Shown one piece after another: positions 1 to 13,634 of a DNA stretch of 64,000 bases. Source of the DNA: Gonatopus flavifemur (Eukaryota; Arthropoda; Insecta; Hymenoptera; Dryinidae); contig JAFFJZ010000001.1 in the NCBI GenBank assembly GCA_018340375.1, positions 41,470,001 through 41,534,000 of the forward strand. The letters are read 5' to 3'. The notes beneath the pieces are model-generated. The model made no database searches and had not been told where the DNA came from. It saw only the letters and a program-made list of their open reading frames with translations. Made by a program: the position numbers and the translations under genes. Each line of letters begins with the position of its first letter. Position 1 is the stretch's first letter.

Positions 1-911
1 ACTTATTCACTTCAACTATTCTTTTAGTTGCCATAATCAAGTTTCAGCAATCTCAACTGATTCTTCAGGAACTATAATAATGAAAGTACTTGAATGAAAA
101 TATTTGAAATAATCAATTCATTTGAATTTCTCTCCGTACATGAAGAAATATTGCTCAATAATTGATCAATTTTTAGCTGAAATAAATCATGGTTATACTA
201 AATGAATCATTGGCTGTTTTATAAAAACAACACATTGATTTCATCAAACCGATTCTTTTCATCAACGTGTGTAACATTGAAATATAACACAATAATGGTG
301 CTTTAGTTTATATTATAAGGTGAACACGTTGTTACGACACAATGACAACGCTTTCAGTCATTCGCTGGCTGTAAATATTTAAACGTATTGAAACAAAACT
401 TCAGGTATAACTTTATATTCCGAGAACAAATTTTGTTGAATAAAAAAAGTTCAATTATTCAGTGTTATAAAAATTATCGCATGAGCATAGGAGCTCTTGA
501 ATTCTTTCTAATCTTCAATATTGATCACTTAGATGACTTTTGTAATGGAATCATAAAACGAGTATTAAAAGAATAATAATGGTTTAAATTCCATGAAACT
601 GCATTAAATTTTCATAAAATTCCGGAATTCATATCAAAATTTCAACCATGTTTTTATGACTTTAAAAAAAAATCTCAAGTTACGAAAGTTTTTCAAAAAT
701 ACATTCGATGAGCATGCAATTTATCCACACGTGATATAATGTAAGATAATAAAATTCATCTCCACCATGATTACAGCGATTGAAAATTCAACGTAGCGAA
801 TTTTTCGATTCATTCCAACACTATTTCGCATCCCGATCAAAAAATCGAACTGAAACAAGCGGGTGACTGATACAACTTTCAAAAGAATTGTTTTTTCAAA
901 CATTCAAATAT
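1..911. other. AT-rich DNA without a recognisable gene
   Basis: I see no gene, RNA or clear repeat here. The only open frames are about 60 codons long, with composition typical of random AT-rich sequence, and no splice-site context supports them. It is best read as intronic or intergenic DNA. Confidence 0.6.
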
Positions 912-1012
912 CCAACCGGATAGCCGAAAGTCGCTCAATCAATTTCTGGCATGAAAAATATTCGAAGCACGTTCAATTACAATTAATGAGAACCAGCCGC
1001 TAGTTTTGGCTT
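912..1012 (+). repeat. Family A foldback repeat, fragment
   Basis: This segment matches the right half of the copy at 26826-27190. Both contain a block reading roughly CTCAATCAATTT, then GAAAAA.ATTCGAA, then GTTCAA, and end in a CCGCTAGTTTTGGC-like block. Family A is recognised by the core CTAGCAGCC and recurs in this window at about 26.8, 45.9, 53.3, 54.8 and 60.2 kb. Only one arm remains here, so this is a decayed fragment with no coding content. Confidence 0.5.
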
Positions 1013-3237
1013 TGAGATCTAAAAAGCGGAGATAATACTTGAATTTTCGGTTGTACTCTTACAAGAAAAAAATCACCTACGATGCGCATTTCTCAAATGA
1101 AAGAGACATTCGATAGATGTCTTCATATTGTTCAATTATTTGAGGATTCAATTATTGTGGGATAGATATGGCAGTGTCAATCTCATAAGAAAGATCTTGT
1201 GAAACTGTCAGATAGAAATTGAACACGACGAAGCTTTTCTCATTCTTCTTTTTCATTTTTTGCGCTCATCTACCAAAAAACGTCAGCAAGTTCTAAATGT
1301 TTCGGCTTTCTTTGAAATTTTGCGTATTCATCGTTCTCAACTTTCGCATGTTTCTTCCCACGATCGATCGATACAGAATTTTTTCATGGTAATATATTTC
1401 AAGGGACTATTCATTCAGACTTCATCGTAAATAATGATGAGATTCCAATGGCATGATTTGTTGAGAGAAATAAATACTTTCATATCAACTACTTTGATAT
1501 AAAAACAAAACTTTTGTATGAATGATATGACTATAAATCGTACTAAATAAAATTGAATGAAAATTAACACTCTGTTATTTGGATTTGGAATAACCAAATT
1601 TATGTTTGATACAGAAAAATGTCACTGATTCTGAAATTCAGAGACTATTTTAGACTGACAGAGAAAATATCTGTCTCCAAAATTCTTGCACCCAATATTT
1701 GTTTTAAAAAATATATACTTAATAATGAAATATTGATTTCTGAAATTCTCCTTACTTCGAAAAAGAATAAACTATGTATCAATTTTTACACTTTCTGAAG
1801 TGTACACGACTATATTCACAACTCCTGATTGAATCGAACATTCCCAGCCTTGATAGCTCTAAAACGAATTCTGTCCAACATACTTTTGTCGTTAAAAGGA
1901 TTAATAAGAAGTGATCTACCTGAACGAGTTCATATCCAGACATAAAAAAATAATGATTCACAATACGATTCGATTCCTCCATCTATAAATACCATCGATC
2001 ATTTGCAAAGTTCGATTGCCAATTCCACATCATTAATTCGAGTTATTTCTCATCAATCTATTCAATCAAAAACTGATATTTCAACAGCTCTATCGAATCC
2101 ACAGTTCAAGAATAATTTACTTTCCTCTTTAAGTTCATCATTCTCACGCCACCAACACGTATTCACAATTGACCATCCATCATAATTTCGTCAAAATTTG
2201 CAGCTTCATTTATAATCCTAAATGGACCAACTGTTAACCGCGCGCACTGATCAAATATTCAATCGATTCCTCTTTACCCTCGATTCTCACATCCGTATTA
2301 ATCGATCAGATTGTTAAAATTTTAATGAAATGAAACTCGTCTTCCCTCGTTTCGGTGAGAAGCCTCGATCCATAATCGATGGGAAATATTTCGTAAGAAA
2401 AACATTGCAAAAGAATGATTTGGATCAACGATTAGACGGGGTGTGCACCGCGTAGGAGTCGCATTGTTCCTCCTTTTTTTTTCATGATTCTTGGCAGTAC
2501 GTATATGTAAAACGTCTATCTAGAACCACCGAGGCTCTGGGATAAATCTTATAAATGTGACCTTTAGAATGTTTATACGTAGAAGAATACGAATACCTAT
2601 ATTCACATGAACACGTAGCACGTGGTTTCTCACGCCTACTCAACACACACCAGAGATTGATGGAGTAGTCGCACTTGTTGCGGATTTCTCCCGTGTGAAA
2701 AGATTTCTCATTGCACATATAACCGTGATATCAAACGAATGTCTTTCTTCAAGTTGAAAATGGAACAGTCAAATAATACATCAATCCGGATCTTCGGCAA
2801 TGACAAGAAAATCACGACTTCGCAGGAAAGAAAAAGTATCACTTGAGGTCTAATTACGCAATCAGATAAAATGGTATGTTGCGAACAATCATCGATTCGA
2901 TCACAAAACAGATTTATATATCATGGTTCCGTGAAGAGTTGAACAAAGGGTATGTACAACTTATTTGAGATTCTAATACAGAGTTCATTCCCTCTTCGTT
3001 TCAGCTGGAAATGGGACAACACTATCATCCATGCAGAAACGAATAGACGCGCGAAACTGAATATAAACACAATTGTTCATATATATGTACGTTAATAGCA
3101 ACTGAAATGAGCTACTCGTTGTTGAAATTGTATGCATTCAATAATAATCATGATTGAAGATTATGAATGCGCATTTGTTATCCTTACACCCAATTACAAT
3201 AATTATTTTTAACAAGCCAAAAATACTGCAACTTCGA
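1013..3237. other. Unique AT-rich DNA, no gene seen
   Basis: No gene can be supported. Open frames of 60-78 codons occur on both strands (for example 2482-2718 minus), but none has recognisable motifs or a convincing splice context. A slightly more GC-rich patch at 2440-2660 is not repeated elsewhere in the window and could be regulatory, without specific evidence. Confidence 0.5.
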
Positions 3238-3355
3238 AAAGAGGGAATCTCTACTGCATTGGAGTGAGAATTTCATTCTTATAAAATCAACTCCCACTCC
3301 ATTGAAATGAAATTGTCACTCCTATCAGACTTGCAGTATTTTCACTTCAAGAAGA
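3238..3355. repeat. Family G (GAGTGAAA-type) repeat fragment
   Basis: The stretch has several alternating motifs of the type GAGTGAGAATTTCATTC and CACTCC. It ends with CTTGCAGTATTTTCACTTC, which closely matches the end of the family G array near 43680-43700. It looks like a short decayed relative of the elements at 42769-43404 and 61007-61545. There is no coding content. Confidence 0.45.
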
Positions 3356-3750
3356 ATACACTGTCAGGAATTTCTGCATCAATTTGAACCCTAAAACTAC
3401 AAATCGGGGAAAATATTTACCCTGGGTAAACTTTGAACTACGCTTCTAAGTTAGTCAGTGACAATATCGACTGACGACCTGTACCACCTATACCATAATT
3501 CAGTTTAAGGTTCTAACAATGAGGCGATATCGCCAGATCCGTCAGTTTCTTGTTTAGTATGGCGGAATGAAGATGTGAAGCTTTTGTGGGGTTGGTATCT
3601 ACCCCAGTTTGTAGTTCTCGTTAGTGTTTTGTGTATTCAAGTTAATTTTCTCTTTCTTGCTCAAATGAATTCAATTCACATATTATAACCTCATTTTACA
3701 ATAAGAAAAAAATAGATATATAATTTTCGGTGATGATTTTCATATTTTAA

Positions 3751-4412
3751 GGGGACATTCAAATGTGATGGGTTGGAAAATTCAAATTCTCTTTTGGAGC
3801 ATTTTTCGATAGTTATTACCCATAAAATTGATATCCTACACTCGGTTGAGGTGTTTTCTGTCTTGTAACGCTTCGAGCAACAAGCTCAAACAACCCACGT
3901 TCCAGTTTTGGAACGATTTTATGGATTACCTTGTGCGGATGATTTCTCAAAAATAACGAATCGCGACTACTCCAAATTTCAACACGGTATTCAGTGCTAT
4001 CATTGCTATCGTCGGTACCTCAAACTTGTTGATATTTTGATTTCAACTTATAATTCCACCTGATTTATGACGCAAAAAGGTGTTTTTTTTACACTTTTGC
4101 AATAACCACCACCATTTTATTAATTCTTGGTCAAATGAAATGATTGAGGTACGGGCGATAGGAGCGACAATATAGATCAAGAAACTTCTTGGATTTTCTG
4201 TTTCAGATCATTAGGGTTCTTTTTCAACACTCGTATTTTATATCATAAGTACATAAATAAATATTTTTTATGACCAAAAAAAATTTTTTTTCAACTCTCC
4301 TTGATTATACCTTTAAGAGGAGAGAAAGTTTATTCAATTATATTCAATAGTTCCCGAGAAAAAAAATCTTGAGAATATGCTTTTTTTCCGACGTTCGAAT
4401 TGAAAGGTCCCC
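3751..4412. mobile_element. TTAA-flanked non-autonomous DNA transposon (GGGGAC ends)
   Basis: The 662-bp element lies between two TTAA tetranucleotides (3747-3750 and 4413-4416). Its ends are inverted copies starting GGGGACATTCAA on the left and GGGGACCTTTCAA on the complement of the right. TTAA duplications are characteristic of the piggyBac and Kolobok superfamilies (known biology); the superfamily here is inferred because no transposase is encoded. The interior is AT-rich with no long open frame. It shares the GGGGA end and TTAA target with the elements at 52629, 56284 and 60293, although the interiors look unrelated. Confidence 0.65.
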
Positions 4413-5284
4413 TTAAGTATCCAGTACACTGAGTATAGTAAAATATTGATATGCATTCCAGTCTGAAATTTTCTAAATCAGATGAATATGGAATTGAAAT
4501 CTAGTTCAATCATGAATTCATAAAATTCACTGCAAAATCCATCAGAATTAATATTAAAATGTATGAAAAGTGAGAGAATTGATACAAAATTTATGTGTTA
4601 ATTGTTTTACATAAATTTATATGGAATTTGGGAAGCGATTTTTACAGTGAGACGGCAAAAGGATACAATTGGAGAAGCGCCGATTCAGTGGCGAAAATTT
4701 GACCGGAATCCGAGACTGCCAAAGAATCAGCAATCGACTGTACAACCTTTGAATAAGTTAAATTGTAACTTCACTTTTGAATATTCTTTTATATGTATCA
4801 AATTTCCCTTTTTTTTACATTTTGCATGACAGAAACAGAAATATATTCTAGAAAACCAACATTCCGTTGATTTTTAGTTCACTTTTCCATAGATCGGATT
4901 TCCAATTTTTTCGAATTCGCAGAGTCCCAAATAAATAGACTTTTTTCGCAAAACGTCATGATGGTATCAATTTTCTCAAAGCCGCATCGTCCTCTTCAGA
5001 ATCCCGTTTGAAATTTGAAAATCAGTAGTTATAAACTTTTGTCAGTTCAACGCCGGTTTGACCGTTTTTCGGCACTTTTAGCCATTGAAATCAATTTTTC
5101 ACCAACTACACTTTGATAAAATTGAATTTGCTTTCCAATAATCTCTTGGAAATGAAAAAAACAAAAAAATCATGTACTTATAAGTCAAATTACTGCTTTC
5201 AGAACGATTTTACAAGCGAAAAACCAGCGGGGTAAATATTTATAGTTTACAGATGAAAAAAAGGTTTTTAGTCCGATGTTGAAT
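4413..5284. other. AT-rich DNA, no gene seen
   Basis: One open frame at 4602-4829 plus is short and uninformative. I see no RNA gene or clear repeat boundary. It separates a TTAA element from the first family B MITE. Confidence 0.5.
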
Positions 5285-5478
5285 GTTGTTGCTGGAAGTT
5301 GTTTTCAAGTACGTGCATAAATTCAGTTTTATACACATTTCACATTAAATTTGATGTGAACTATACCATTATCTATCTGTTTTTCATGTTTTTGTAGATG
5401 AAATGTAATATAAAATATGTATGAATCTGAATTCATGCACTTCATGGAGAAAAACTTCTAGATTTTCTGACAATGTAA
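5285..5478 (-). repeat. Family B palindromic MITE, copy 1 (inverted)
   Basis: A quasi-palindrome: TGGAAGTTGTTTTCAAG with GTGCATAAATTCAG on the left is mirrored by CTGAATTCATGCAC and GAAAAACTTCTAG on the right. It ends in TCTGACAATGTA, the complement of which is the outer end of the copy at 53569-53803. Relative to the other two copies (6781-7010, 53569-53803) it appears inverted. It contains no protein and is likely a small non-autonomous DNA transposon. Confidence 0.55.
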
Positions 5479-5739
5479 AGAGCATTGGAGAAGAGTTTAA
5501 ACTCTATCGCAATTGCTTAGAAAATGCTTTCCCAGAAATCTTCAAACTCGACTACACTTCATTCTATAGGTAAATGAAATTTACAGAGACTAGGGAGAAC
5601 AAAATTGAATTATATTGGAATCATACTTGGAATTTCCTTTCCAAACGAGACGTATCCAAATTTTGAGTTCAATGAGTTTTTGATTTTTATGTAAATTTGA
5701 CGTCGCATTAAAATTGTATTCCATACCATTCAGTTTTTA

Positions 5740-5890
5740 TACACAAATGAGCCCTAGTATAAACCATTCTAGGCCTTCCTTCTCCCCTTATCTGGCGCTA
5801 TGGGGACAGACTAGGCGTATCCCTGGCCCTGATATGGACCAGTAGACTGCCTAATATGATTTCTACCAAGGAGTACTCACTTATTTTTTT
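5740..5890. repeat. Short CTAGGC/GGCC word-rich repeat patch
   Basis: This GC-richer patch contains repeated words such as CTAGGC, GGCCCTG and GACCAG in both orientations. It resembles the CTAGGCC patch at 53440-53545 in style. It has no open frame and no function is visible. Confidence 0.35.
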
Positions 5891-5934
5891 CTGATAAACA
5901 CGCGAAAAAATGAAATAGTTGTGGCAACTATTCA

Positions 5935-6575
5935 CTGTCATAAATATCTGCACACCCAAACATGTATTGCCTATAATGACAATGGGCCCCAGGCTGGGTC
6001 CATCCTTTTCAACCCATTATTGGGGAATGACGATGGGGCCCATTTTGGCTCAATCTTGGCCCTGTTGTGCTTTCCCATACAATTATGGTTGGTAAAAAAT
6101 GGAAATAATGAATCTTAGTGTGGGCACATTTGAACTCGGCCCCAATTAGGACCAACGTTGGGCCAAGATTGGGGTGAATTTATATCTCGAGCATGTGTGT
6201 ACAATCCTCAGCGTGTATGAATTTTGGTCCCACTGTGGTCCATTCGTGTACCCATATAGGTACGGTGGGGCTCGACACTAGGCCCAAAACTGGGCCAAAG
6301 TGGGGCTGAAATTCATGTCCGCTGGGGTAGAATTCAAAGCAATTTTCCAATTTCAAAAAAAAGGAAGGGGCAGTATTGATTGCCTGGTCTGGATTCATGC
6401 TGGGCCCATGGTGTTACCAATCTTCGGGCAAACCAATACAGCCAAGCTGGGAACGATGTTATCATTCCAAGGTTGGCCCTATTAGTCTGCCCAGCTTGGC
6501 CCCACGTTGGGCAGCATGGGGACCCACCCTGGGCTTAGATTGGGCCCGCCATTGATACACACTTGGGCAGAGAGA
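5935..6575. repeat. GGGCC word array, probably interior of a foldback element
   Basis: Over about 640 bp the words TTGGGCC, GGGCCCA and their complements recur at irregular spacing on both strands, in otherwise AT-rich DNA. Open frames on both strands (5921-6118, 6300-6485, 6180-6398, 6482-6682) are by-products of this symmetric composition, not genes. Similar arrays based on a different word occur at 24.1, 51.1 and 55.1 kb. It may be a degenerate foldback element; no clean terminal repeat or target duplication was found. Confidence 0.5.
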
Positions 6576-6780
6576 AAATTGTTGTAATTATAGGGACAGT
6601 TACATTGCTGTAAAATATACCGAAATTCCTGTTCAATCAACCAAAGTCTTCGATAGAAATGAAAATTTGCTGCCGTGATCACATAAATTGCGATAAATCT
6701 AATAGAATTCTAATAGATCTTGCGGTATAAATCACAGCCATTTAATGTTATCCCTATTTTTATCGGACATAAGGTAAATT

Positions 6781-7010
6781 TTACAGTAAATTTCCCTCTG
6801 TGTGGAAGGTTTTTTCAATCAGGTACATGAATTCAGTTTCATACACATTCCGCATTACATTTAATGTACAAAAACATGAAGAGACTATAGATTATGCTAT
6901 ACTTTACATTAAATTCAATGTAAAATGTGTATGAAACTGAACTCATGCAGGTACTTGAAAAAAACTTCCAACCAACACATTAAGATTAATGCAGAAATTT
7001 TTAACAGTGT
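6781..7010 (+). repeat. Family B palindromic MITE, copy 2
   Basis: The left arm has GGAAGGTTTTTTCAATCAGG then TACATGAATTCAGTTTCATA. The right arm mirrors this with TATGAAACTGAACTCATGCA and a terminal block ending CAGAAATTTTTAACAGTG. The central pair is CATTTAATGTA / TACATTAAATTCAATGTA. It aligns along its whole length with 53569-53803, and inversely with 5285-5478. No protein is encoded. Confidence 0.65.
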
Positions 7011-7338
7011 TCAATTTCTCGGCACCGTTTTTTCACTGCTATAGCTATTTTTCAGCTAACACAGTGAGAAATCGGCGCTGTCACTGCACAGGTTCTGTGG
7101 TTGATATTTGAATAGTCAAATAATTCAGCTGTTGAATTTTGACTGTGCACGGTGAGAAATAAAGGAGTATATTTTACTCCGTGCGATTAATCAACATTTT
7201 TGAGAGCTCCTACGGTATTTTCAGTATGATTTATTCCTTAAAAAGTAAATCTTTCTTGAAAATTGATAAAAAGTACTCCAATGGAGTAACTTCTACCCCG
7301 AAAATAGTCATCCATATACTGACTGGGCGTTAGAGTAA

Positions 7339-7547
7339 CACTGAAAAAAAAGTATGGCTCTCACAGCTCTACTATTCATGTGTTCTTGCTGTCAGGAGGT
7401 ATAAGGATGCCAGTATAGCTCCCACAGCCGAACGCGTCACTGTCATAGCAATCTGTCGGCTGTGGGAGCTATACTGGCATCCTTATACCTCCTGACAGCA
7501 AGAACACATGAATAGTAGAGCTGCGAGAGCCATACCTTTTTTCAGTG
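7339..7547. mobile_element. Near-perfect foldback MITE with CACTGAAAAAA ends
   Basis: About 85 bp starting CACTGAAAAAAAAGTATGG are repeated in inverted orientation, ending CATACCTTTTTTCAGTG, around a loop of roughly 30 nt (about 7425-7455). Only a few mismatches separate the arms, so the insertion is recent or the arms are conserved. There is no open frame. The terminal CAC-N-G followed by an A run is shared with many other elements here. RNA from this region would fold into one long hairpin. Confidence 0.7.
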
Positions 7548-10500
7548 AAGAGCTACCGCGATTGTAATAGCAGTTACTTCTCTCCGTAAGGCAGCTACAT
7601 TTCTTGCTGGCACCGCTAAGTGAGTAGCTGTAACAGCTAAAAAATAGCTTTAATAATAGGCTAATTTTTAGCCATCCAAATAATAGCTGATTATTTCTTT
7701 CCGCGAAGCATAATCAATATTTTTCAAAACGTACTCTTTTTGAAAATATCCTTTTTAAAATATTTGTCAAATGTGGGCATCTCTTTGATGAAGTTCCTAA
7801 CCATATTCTTTTGCGACCCTGACCGGGAAAAAAACAAACAGAAAGGAATATCGCGAGCGTATGATATGATAGACAGAATGGAAAGAAGGAAAAAAGAAGA
7901 CGCTTAGGGCGGGTCAATATATCGTACCATGTACATACATTGAGCAACGTGACGGTATATCTTTAATCACTTCTCACGATCCTCTCAGCTCGAGACATCC
8001 TTCTCTTGATTAATTGCAGCCAATACAAAAGATGTGTCGTGATGATTTTCTTCTTCACAAAGTGTGTATGTGTATATGCATGTATACCTTGAGATTCGCG
8101 CCGTAAGCTCGATGTTTATTGAAGAGTTCATGTTATGAACAACGCCTCATTCCATTCCATCCCATATTCTCGTCGAAAGAGGTCACTTTAATCAATCTCT
8201 TGAAAACTATGTTCCAACCGACAAGCGAGATTGAAAAACATTTTCCATTCAGAAAGTGAGTTCCACCTTGAATTTACTATAGAGTCATAGCGGTGATGAT
8301 AATAACTCCTTCAACTTGTGATAAATGAAGCTCTTCTCGATTGAACACGCAGGAATACAAAATTTTATCGTAATTTTTCATCGAAAATTAATATGTTATA
8401 TACATATTTACATATAACTGTCGAATAATCGTTATTCGTTGGTCATTGATATTGATTGATGTTGATTTGATGAACAATTATACAATTTTTTCTGATGTAT
8501 CTCATAATCAATCTCCTATTTTATCTTTCGTTTAATCCTTCTATGTTTGAATTTGGATTCCACTCCTTCAGCGTAGGAAGAATTGTATATTAACTTGATT
8601 ATGCGTATAATGAATGATTTTATTCCATGTAACGAGTACAGGTTTTATTACAATCTCCGATCGCACATTCATCTCTGCGAATTCTTACTCCGCACTCCGC
8701 ATCGTACTTTCCTCTATCTTATATTTCCACCTCACACTTGAATTTATATTCTCATTTTACTAGCTGTCCCAGGAATGTAACTAATTGGCTTTTGTGTGGG
8801 ACGTTTTCCAAGAATGAACTGTTTGAAAAAAATTTCACTAAACTCTAAGCTTGATTTTTCATCATTGGAAGAATATTTTGTAGTGAAGATTTTCATTTCA
8901 CATGGAATCTCATTGGCTTTTGAATTATTAACGGATTAACGATCGAATATTTATAATTCTCCAGTATCGATTCCGAACTATATGTTCTATCTAAAAACAT
9001 CAAACCGCAACGGTAGTATTAAAAAACGATATACATCCACCGATCTTTTGTTCAGATTTCGTTTCAACAAACAATTCAAACTTCAACGACACCCAAATAA
9101 ATTCAAGCACTTTTATTCTATCAAAATGTTTTTGAATTCTATTTTGAATTGTTCATACATGATATTTCATTCTTCCTGCTGCTTCAATTTCGATAGCTAC
9201 GTATCATCAACATTTGAAATATCACCAAATGGAATTCGAGTATTCTTTTTTCATCACAGTTATCAGTACGTTATGAAACATTTGTATTTACGATGACACG
9301 GCTCGATATCCAACGTCGGGCCGATGTCGGACCAATCAAGAATGCAATAAAATGTTCAATGCCAAAGAGACCACTCAAATTTCTCAACACAATTATTTTC
9401 ATTGCTAGATGTCGGTTTCCCGTCATTGAATGCTCAAGAACTGAAATATAAAAACTTTGTGAATTTAAGACAGCAAAGATGCATTTACCGGATGATTTAA
9501 TTTTCAGGGCGCAAGAAATTTACCTTGAACTTTGCAGCCCTTGTACCGTACTTGTCTGATACATTGTCAATATTGAAGAATTGTGCAATATGAAAAATCA
9601 TTCCACGTGTGTGATTTGTATACAAATGAGCTAGATTCTAAACTCACTCCACCTCAAATGTTATTTTTCTCACTATTGAAATTGATAACCGGTTAACAAC
9701 AAGCTCTGAGCGAGAACTTGAAATGAAATTGCAAGCATGACTGCATGTATACACTCTTGTAAAACATGGGTGACCACGCATAAAAGAAACTTTCACTGAA
9801 CATTATTAGATACGCGTCGGAATGTGACTACCGTAATGTACTACGATGCCGTTCAACCACGTCGTAAGAATTACCTACCGGATGGACGTTCTTCACTTAG
9901 AATTGCATAACTTTTAAGACGATTATTATCCACGCTGAACAAATAAACAAACTGACAAGCAAATCGATTGCACAATCATCATGATTAAATAACTAATAAA
10001 TGAGTGATGATTCACAGGCAATCGAGTAACACCACGTTTTTTTCCCTTTGAGACTATCAAAAAACAAACGATGCAATATCATCATTCTTAATTCATTATT
10101 GTATTTTCACAAATCAAAGTAATTCGTGTTTCATTCACGCAACATTGACGGTACAAGAAATATTGAGGACAATGTTATTTCAAATTCCGAACAGCATCAG
10201 CATGCTATTGAGGAGAAAATGTCGTTGATTCGATCAAGCTTCTGGTTGCAGATCACGAAATGAATATTTCGTTAAGCCATTTCAATATTTATTCGAATAA
10301 ACTGATTATGTATAGAATCAACTGAATTCAAATCGATAAATGAAATATTCAGTTCACACGAATGAATATTCATTTTTCCATTCACAAACGTAGATTCATT
10401 GGATTGAATTAAATCGTTTTCTTCCTGTACAACGATGAAGGAATTATTCAGACTGTAAAACAAATTTTCTACCACCTCGCTGGCACATTTTGAAAAAGTC

Positions 10501-12071
10501 CAACGCGAGAAATTTCACTTCTTTTAACTTTGTCATATATCATCAGGATATTTAAATATATGCGTACGAGATGAAAGATAGCGCGTTAGGAGAACAAAAA
10601 AAGGAATTCTGATGACGCTGCAAGAAGCTCATATTTCGTGGTTGGAGAAATTCATTAAAACCAACAAAATGAAATTTCATGACATTTGGCTTTCATTCTC
10701 AGTTTTTTTGCTAAAAATGTATCCATGTGGGGCATCGAAACTTCAAAGTGATACCTACATTTTGAGGTTTATACTCTGTTGTGTCGCTTGTCATAGAATT
10801 TTATCCAATTCACTTAAAATAAGAATTGAATTCTGTGTAATTGATAAATGAATATTTGCAGCAGTGTATAATTTGAACATGAATTTCAATACATATAGAA
10901 GCAAGAAATTAAAAAGTATAGGTATCCGTCATTTAGCTTCTATCAGAACGCTATTGTTGTGAACCGATGTTACTGTTGCTCTCATTTCAAATGTTTTGTA
11001 CTAAGTTCGCTTCGCTGATTTTCAATTGCATCGAATAATCATCGTTTCGCTCGTATTTCAATTACATTGGATAATATACTCGTAGTTCAACTATTTCGGT
11101 TTGAATTCGCTTCGTTTAGTTTTCAATTATCTAAAACGACTAACCTGATTTATTTCTCAGACTGCACAAAAATAATTTGCACTATCAATTTTATTTTGCA
11201 CTCTAAAAACAAATTCTGAAAAATACAAATGGGAATTTGAATAAGGACGGCACCATATAGTATTCCAGTATCAAAATAGAATGGCAAAATATTCAATGAA
11301 TGTATCAACCACGTGTATATGTATCAAATAATCCAATATGCATGGGAGAAGTGTTCTGTTAAATAATATCTTAAAATTATTGAATTCTCACCCATTCGTG
11401 TCTAATCAAAAATTTGGTGAATAGACTGATTTATATTCCTTATATTTGCAGTTAATTATGATTAATCGATTATTTCGGTTCACGTATCAATTTTATACCG
11501 ATCGAATTGAATTTTTTGATATCATAACCAATCAATTCATCTACTTGATCGATATTAAACTACATTCATTTCCATGAGAAAAAACAAAGCGAAGAAAAGA
11601 AGAACTATACAATGTGAAAAAAGCGAACGCTAGATCTCAATCACGCGTGTTTTTTGTTCTCGATTCCATCAGAACTAACTAGGTTCGTAATTTGATGGAA
11701 TACTTAATTAATTCTTTCTTCCCTTGTTCGTTTCATTCACCGCTGTTACACAATGGCATCCAAAGCGTTCGGATTTTATTGCAAGACAAAGTGGCGCTCC
11801 CCTATTGATACTTATTGTTGCGACGATTAAACGCCGCTATTCATTGACAGTAGAGTTACAGAAAAAGAAATCTTGATAGATCTAGAGATAAGACTTTGAC
11901 GAATGAAACAAATTGATTCTTCCAATAATTGCTTCTTGGCTGTTTGCTTCTAGGATACAATTGTACGAGTTCAAATTTTAATTGGCAAAATTAATCAGAA
12001 AAATTATCACAAATCCACATCTCGTATCTGGACCGTTGAGAAATAAAAATTCGTAAGTCACATTCACAATG
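7548..12071. other. Long unique AT-rich interval, no gene supported
   Basis: No gene, RNA or clear transposon was recognised over 4.5 kb. The longest frame (8982-9296 plus) starts with a methionine, but its composition is rich in Phe, Ser, Asn and Lys as expected from AT-rich noncoding DNA. Small features are a CCAACGTCGGGCCGATGTCGG word patch at about 9312 and loosely repeated TTCGCTTCG / TTTTCAATT words at 11000-11140. Large-intron DNA is the likeliest reading. Confidence 0.5.
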
Positions 12072-12895
12072 CACGATGCAAATTTTGTATATATGTGTTA
12101 AAAAATCCGTGTATTATAGATTTTCTGTTAAATATTCAACACAAATAGGTGTAACTTCTACAGACACTCCTTGTGTAATTGGGTATCAACTAATTTATAA
12201 TGTAGAATGATCAAAACAAGTGGAGAAAAGTGTCGAAACGACACAGCTTTTATCCAACTTAAGATTCAACCTAAAAATTATGTTATTCTCAACTAACAAG
12301 GGGAGGTCGTCAGTGGGGGGAGCTAGTTTTTGATAAAAGTTCCATGAATGTGTAACCTTGGTACCCGTCGGAAAAACTATCAATTCATTTTGGTTTTGGC
12401 TTTCATTCTGATGCGAGGTAGTTTTCTGGGTATCCAAACTTGGAGATCGAGTGCAAGTTGATATACGCAAAGAAAGTACCCCTATCCAAACGACTGACGG
12501 TGGCTTGAGTAATAGAGCTTTAACGTCCGGTCCCGGCAATCCAAGTTCAATGCTCATTGAAGTCCTATTTTTTTCAATTCATTCTAATGCATTGTTCTAA
12601 CATAAAAAAGTGTAATTTTCACATTCAATTGACGTAAAAAAATCCATGAATTACACTTGTTAACTGTTAATTCAGTACTTCTTTTGAATTCCATTTGACG
12701 GTACATATGTGTTGAATTTACACGATCGAAAATTCCATTCAAAACTTAATCAGTATCCTTTTGTGTCATATCATTTACATCAAGCTTGAGTTACTAGCTA
12801 ACATAAAAACATAATGTTGAATCGACACAAAAATTTGTGTGAACCGTTTGGGACACGTGAAATGTGTTGAATTTAACATAAAATTTCAAACGGTG
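12072..12895 (+). mobile_element. Family F element, copy 1 (~824 bp)
   Basis: It aligns end to end with 18202-19029 in the same orientation. Shared blocks include TCCGTGT...TTTTCTGTTAAATATTCA near the start and GTGAAATGTGTTGAATTTAAC near the end. Its terminal repeats are degraded (left CACGATGCAAATTTTGTAT, right complement CACCGTTTGAAATTTTATG). Open frames in the two copies lie on opposite strands and do not correspond, so neither is a gene. It is probably a non-autonomous DNA transposon. Confidence 0.65.
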
Positions 12896-13587
12896 GATGT
12901 TCACCATTTCAAGTATAATTTACAGTTCTAGTGAAGATCCAAAAAGTAAGACTCGTATACACCTAATCTAATGCTAAATTTGGAAGAAAGGAAAATAGAA
13001 GGAAAACTTCGAAGTTAGTATTAAATTCGATACTGAATGATGTGTACATGATGATTGAAACCCGTCTCACTGAACCTTCTTTAATTATGAATTGGATTAA
13101 TTTTCAAAATTCATTGCTGACAATGAATAGTTGTGTCATAATTCCGACATAAGTTTTATATGAAAAAATACGAAATCAAAATATTCATATACAATGAAAA
13201 ATTAGAACGTCCAGATTCATGTCAGACCTCTTCCTACTCATTTTATGTAATTCAAATTTGAACCGTTCAAGCATACATCGCTGTCGCTCGAGCAGTATTT
13301 CGATTGTTCACAAATAATGTAGTTCAAAATTTGAATGTGTTGCAGGTCGAATCGGTCACGTTTCGATCCGACATACACATACATATATATGTACATAAAT
13401 AAATGTGTGCAAGAGAACGGTGAACTAATATTTGAATAAATCAGTGGTACAAACGATTTGAATAGGAGACACACAAGAAATACCATGGTTCGGTTTTTTC
13501 TTTCATGTTTATTTATGCCCTTCTATTAGGGATGCGCGATACTTTACAGTATCGATATTTTTTTTATATTAAGAATGTCTGCGCACG

Positions 13588-13634
<47 letters not shown>

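Noticed and set aside
5921..6682. Overlapping frames in the GGGCC array as genes
   Set aside because: They occur on both strands because the repeated words are self-complementary.
12195..12557. 120-codon minus-strand frame in a family F copy
   Set aside because: The sister copy at 18.2 kb does not keep this frame open, so it is not under coding constraint.
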